A stretch of DNA of 7,329 bases from contig JABSPC010000280.1 of assembly GCA_013215515.1 (NCBI GenBank), positions 1 to 7,329 of the forward strand, written 5' to 3'. Of this stretch, positions 6,981-7,329 are shown piece after piece. Numbering within the stretch: position 1 is the first letter of the stretch; each line of letters begins with the position of its first letter. This stretch comes from Crocinitomicaceae bacterium (GTDB lineage Bacteria > Bacteroidota > Bacteroidia > Flavobacteriales_D > Crocinitomicaceae). The position numbers were made by a program, and so were the translations under genes. Below the pieces are notes generated by a model that worked only from the letters and a program-made list of their open reading frames with translations, searched no databases and had not been told where the DNA came from.

Positions 6981-7329
6981 ATGTTGAACCGAATTTTCGG
7001 TGCAAATACGCACACTTATCTTCATGTTCTAGGTTTGTCTGGATTGGCTTTTGGCCTTCCTTTCAACAAGGTAGTGATGTCTATATCGATGATGTTCTTA
7101 GTACTTAATCTTCTATTAGAAGGCGAACTAAAGACATATTGGGTTAATCTCAAATCCAACCGAAGTTTCATCCTCATTTTATCACTCGTTCTTTTAACGG
7201 TGATTAGCATGTTCTGGTCAACGGACATGGCGTATGGGCTGCATGACTTAAAGGCAAAGCTTCCATTGCTGGTCATTCCAGTTGTCTTAGGCGCCAAACC
7301 AATCTACAATAGTAAATACATCAATATTA
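6981..7329 (+). CDS. Putative O-antigen ligase/polymerase family membrane protein, N-terminal part
   Basis: This frame stays open from the ATG at 6981 to the window end: 116 codons plus one base, with most of the protein missing. Hydrophobic segments at about 12-27, 30-47, 62-79 and 93-105 indicate a polytopic inner-membrane protein. The stretch FWSTDMAYGLHDLKAKLPLL (79-98) followed by VIPVVLG resembles the early part of Wzy/WaaL-type O-antigen ligase family proteins, where a W-S motif precedes an amphipathic turn and a P-rich helix. These proteins polymerise or ligate surface polysaccharides. The large periplasmic loop with the family's diagnostic residues lies outside the window, so the assignment is tentative. 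The gene starts 36 bp after the S41 stop on the same strand and may be co-transcribed. An antisense open frame at 7022-7297 is a shadow. Confidence 0.7.
   Translation, partial: MLNRIFGANTHTYLHVLGLSGLAFGLPFNKVVMSISMMFLVLNLLLEGELKTYWVNLKSNRSFILILSLVLLTVISMFWSTDMAYGLHDLKAKLPLLVIPVVLGAKPIYNSKYINI

Noticed and set aside
7022..7297. Minus-strand open frame of 91 codons at the right end
   Set aside because: The plus-strand frame from 6981 encodes a membrane protein with family resemblance and fits the operon direction; the antisense frame has no such support.

Overview
The window looks like chromosomal DNA from a member of the Bacteroidota, most likely Flavobacteriales. The grounds are an AT-rich base composition, a Bacteroidota-type -7 promoter box (TAAATTTG), the lack of clear Shine-Dalgarno sequences, and gene content typical of the group: alternative complex III genes, and rnpA next to an S41 peptidase rather than next to rpmH. 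This placement comes from sequence character alone; no search was run.

Left part (1-4222, minus strand): two respiratory genes transcribed right to left. actA (4222 to 2882) encodes a membrane-anchored multihaem cytochrome c with six CxxCH sites. After a 30-bp gap comes actB (2851 to beyond base 1), the large subunit with a molybdopterin-oxidoreductase-like domain and iron-sulfur motifs, cut off by the window edge at residue 950. Together they are the start of an operon for alternative complex III, which oxidises quinol and passes electrons towards cytochrome c or a cytochrome oxidase. The remaining subunit genes (NrfD-like actC and others) are expected beyond the left edge.

Middle (4223-4479): a divergent intergenic region of 257 bp. 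It holds a good -7 box for actA, three helically phased TGTCA-like repeats just upstream of that box, and a weak promoter candidate for the rightward genes.

Right part (4480-7329, plus strand): a compact rightward cluster. It contains a small secreted SPOR-domain protein, rnpA (RNase P protein), an S41 C-terminal processing peptidase whose start overlaps the rnpA end by 20 bp, and the first 116 codons of a multi-spanning membrane protein that resembles the O-antigen ligase/polymerase family. Gaps are 16 bp, a 20-bp overlap and 36 bp, so co-transcription is likely. The cluster joins tRNA maturation with cell-envelope functions; this is probably shared transcription rather than one pathway.

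I found no mobile elements, CRISPR arrays, tRNA or rRNA genes, and no convincing terminator. The window reads as conserved core genome. I do not see a clearly new system; the most notable items are the six-haem ActA architecture and the possible operator in front of it.
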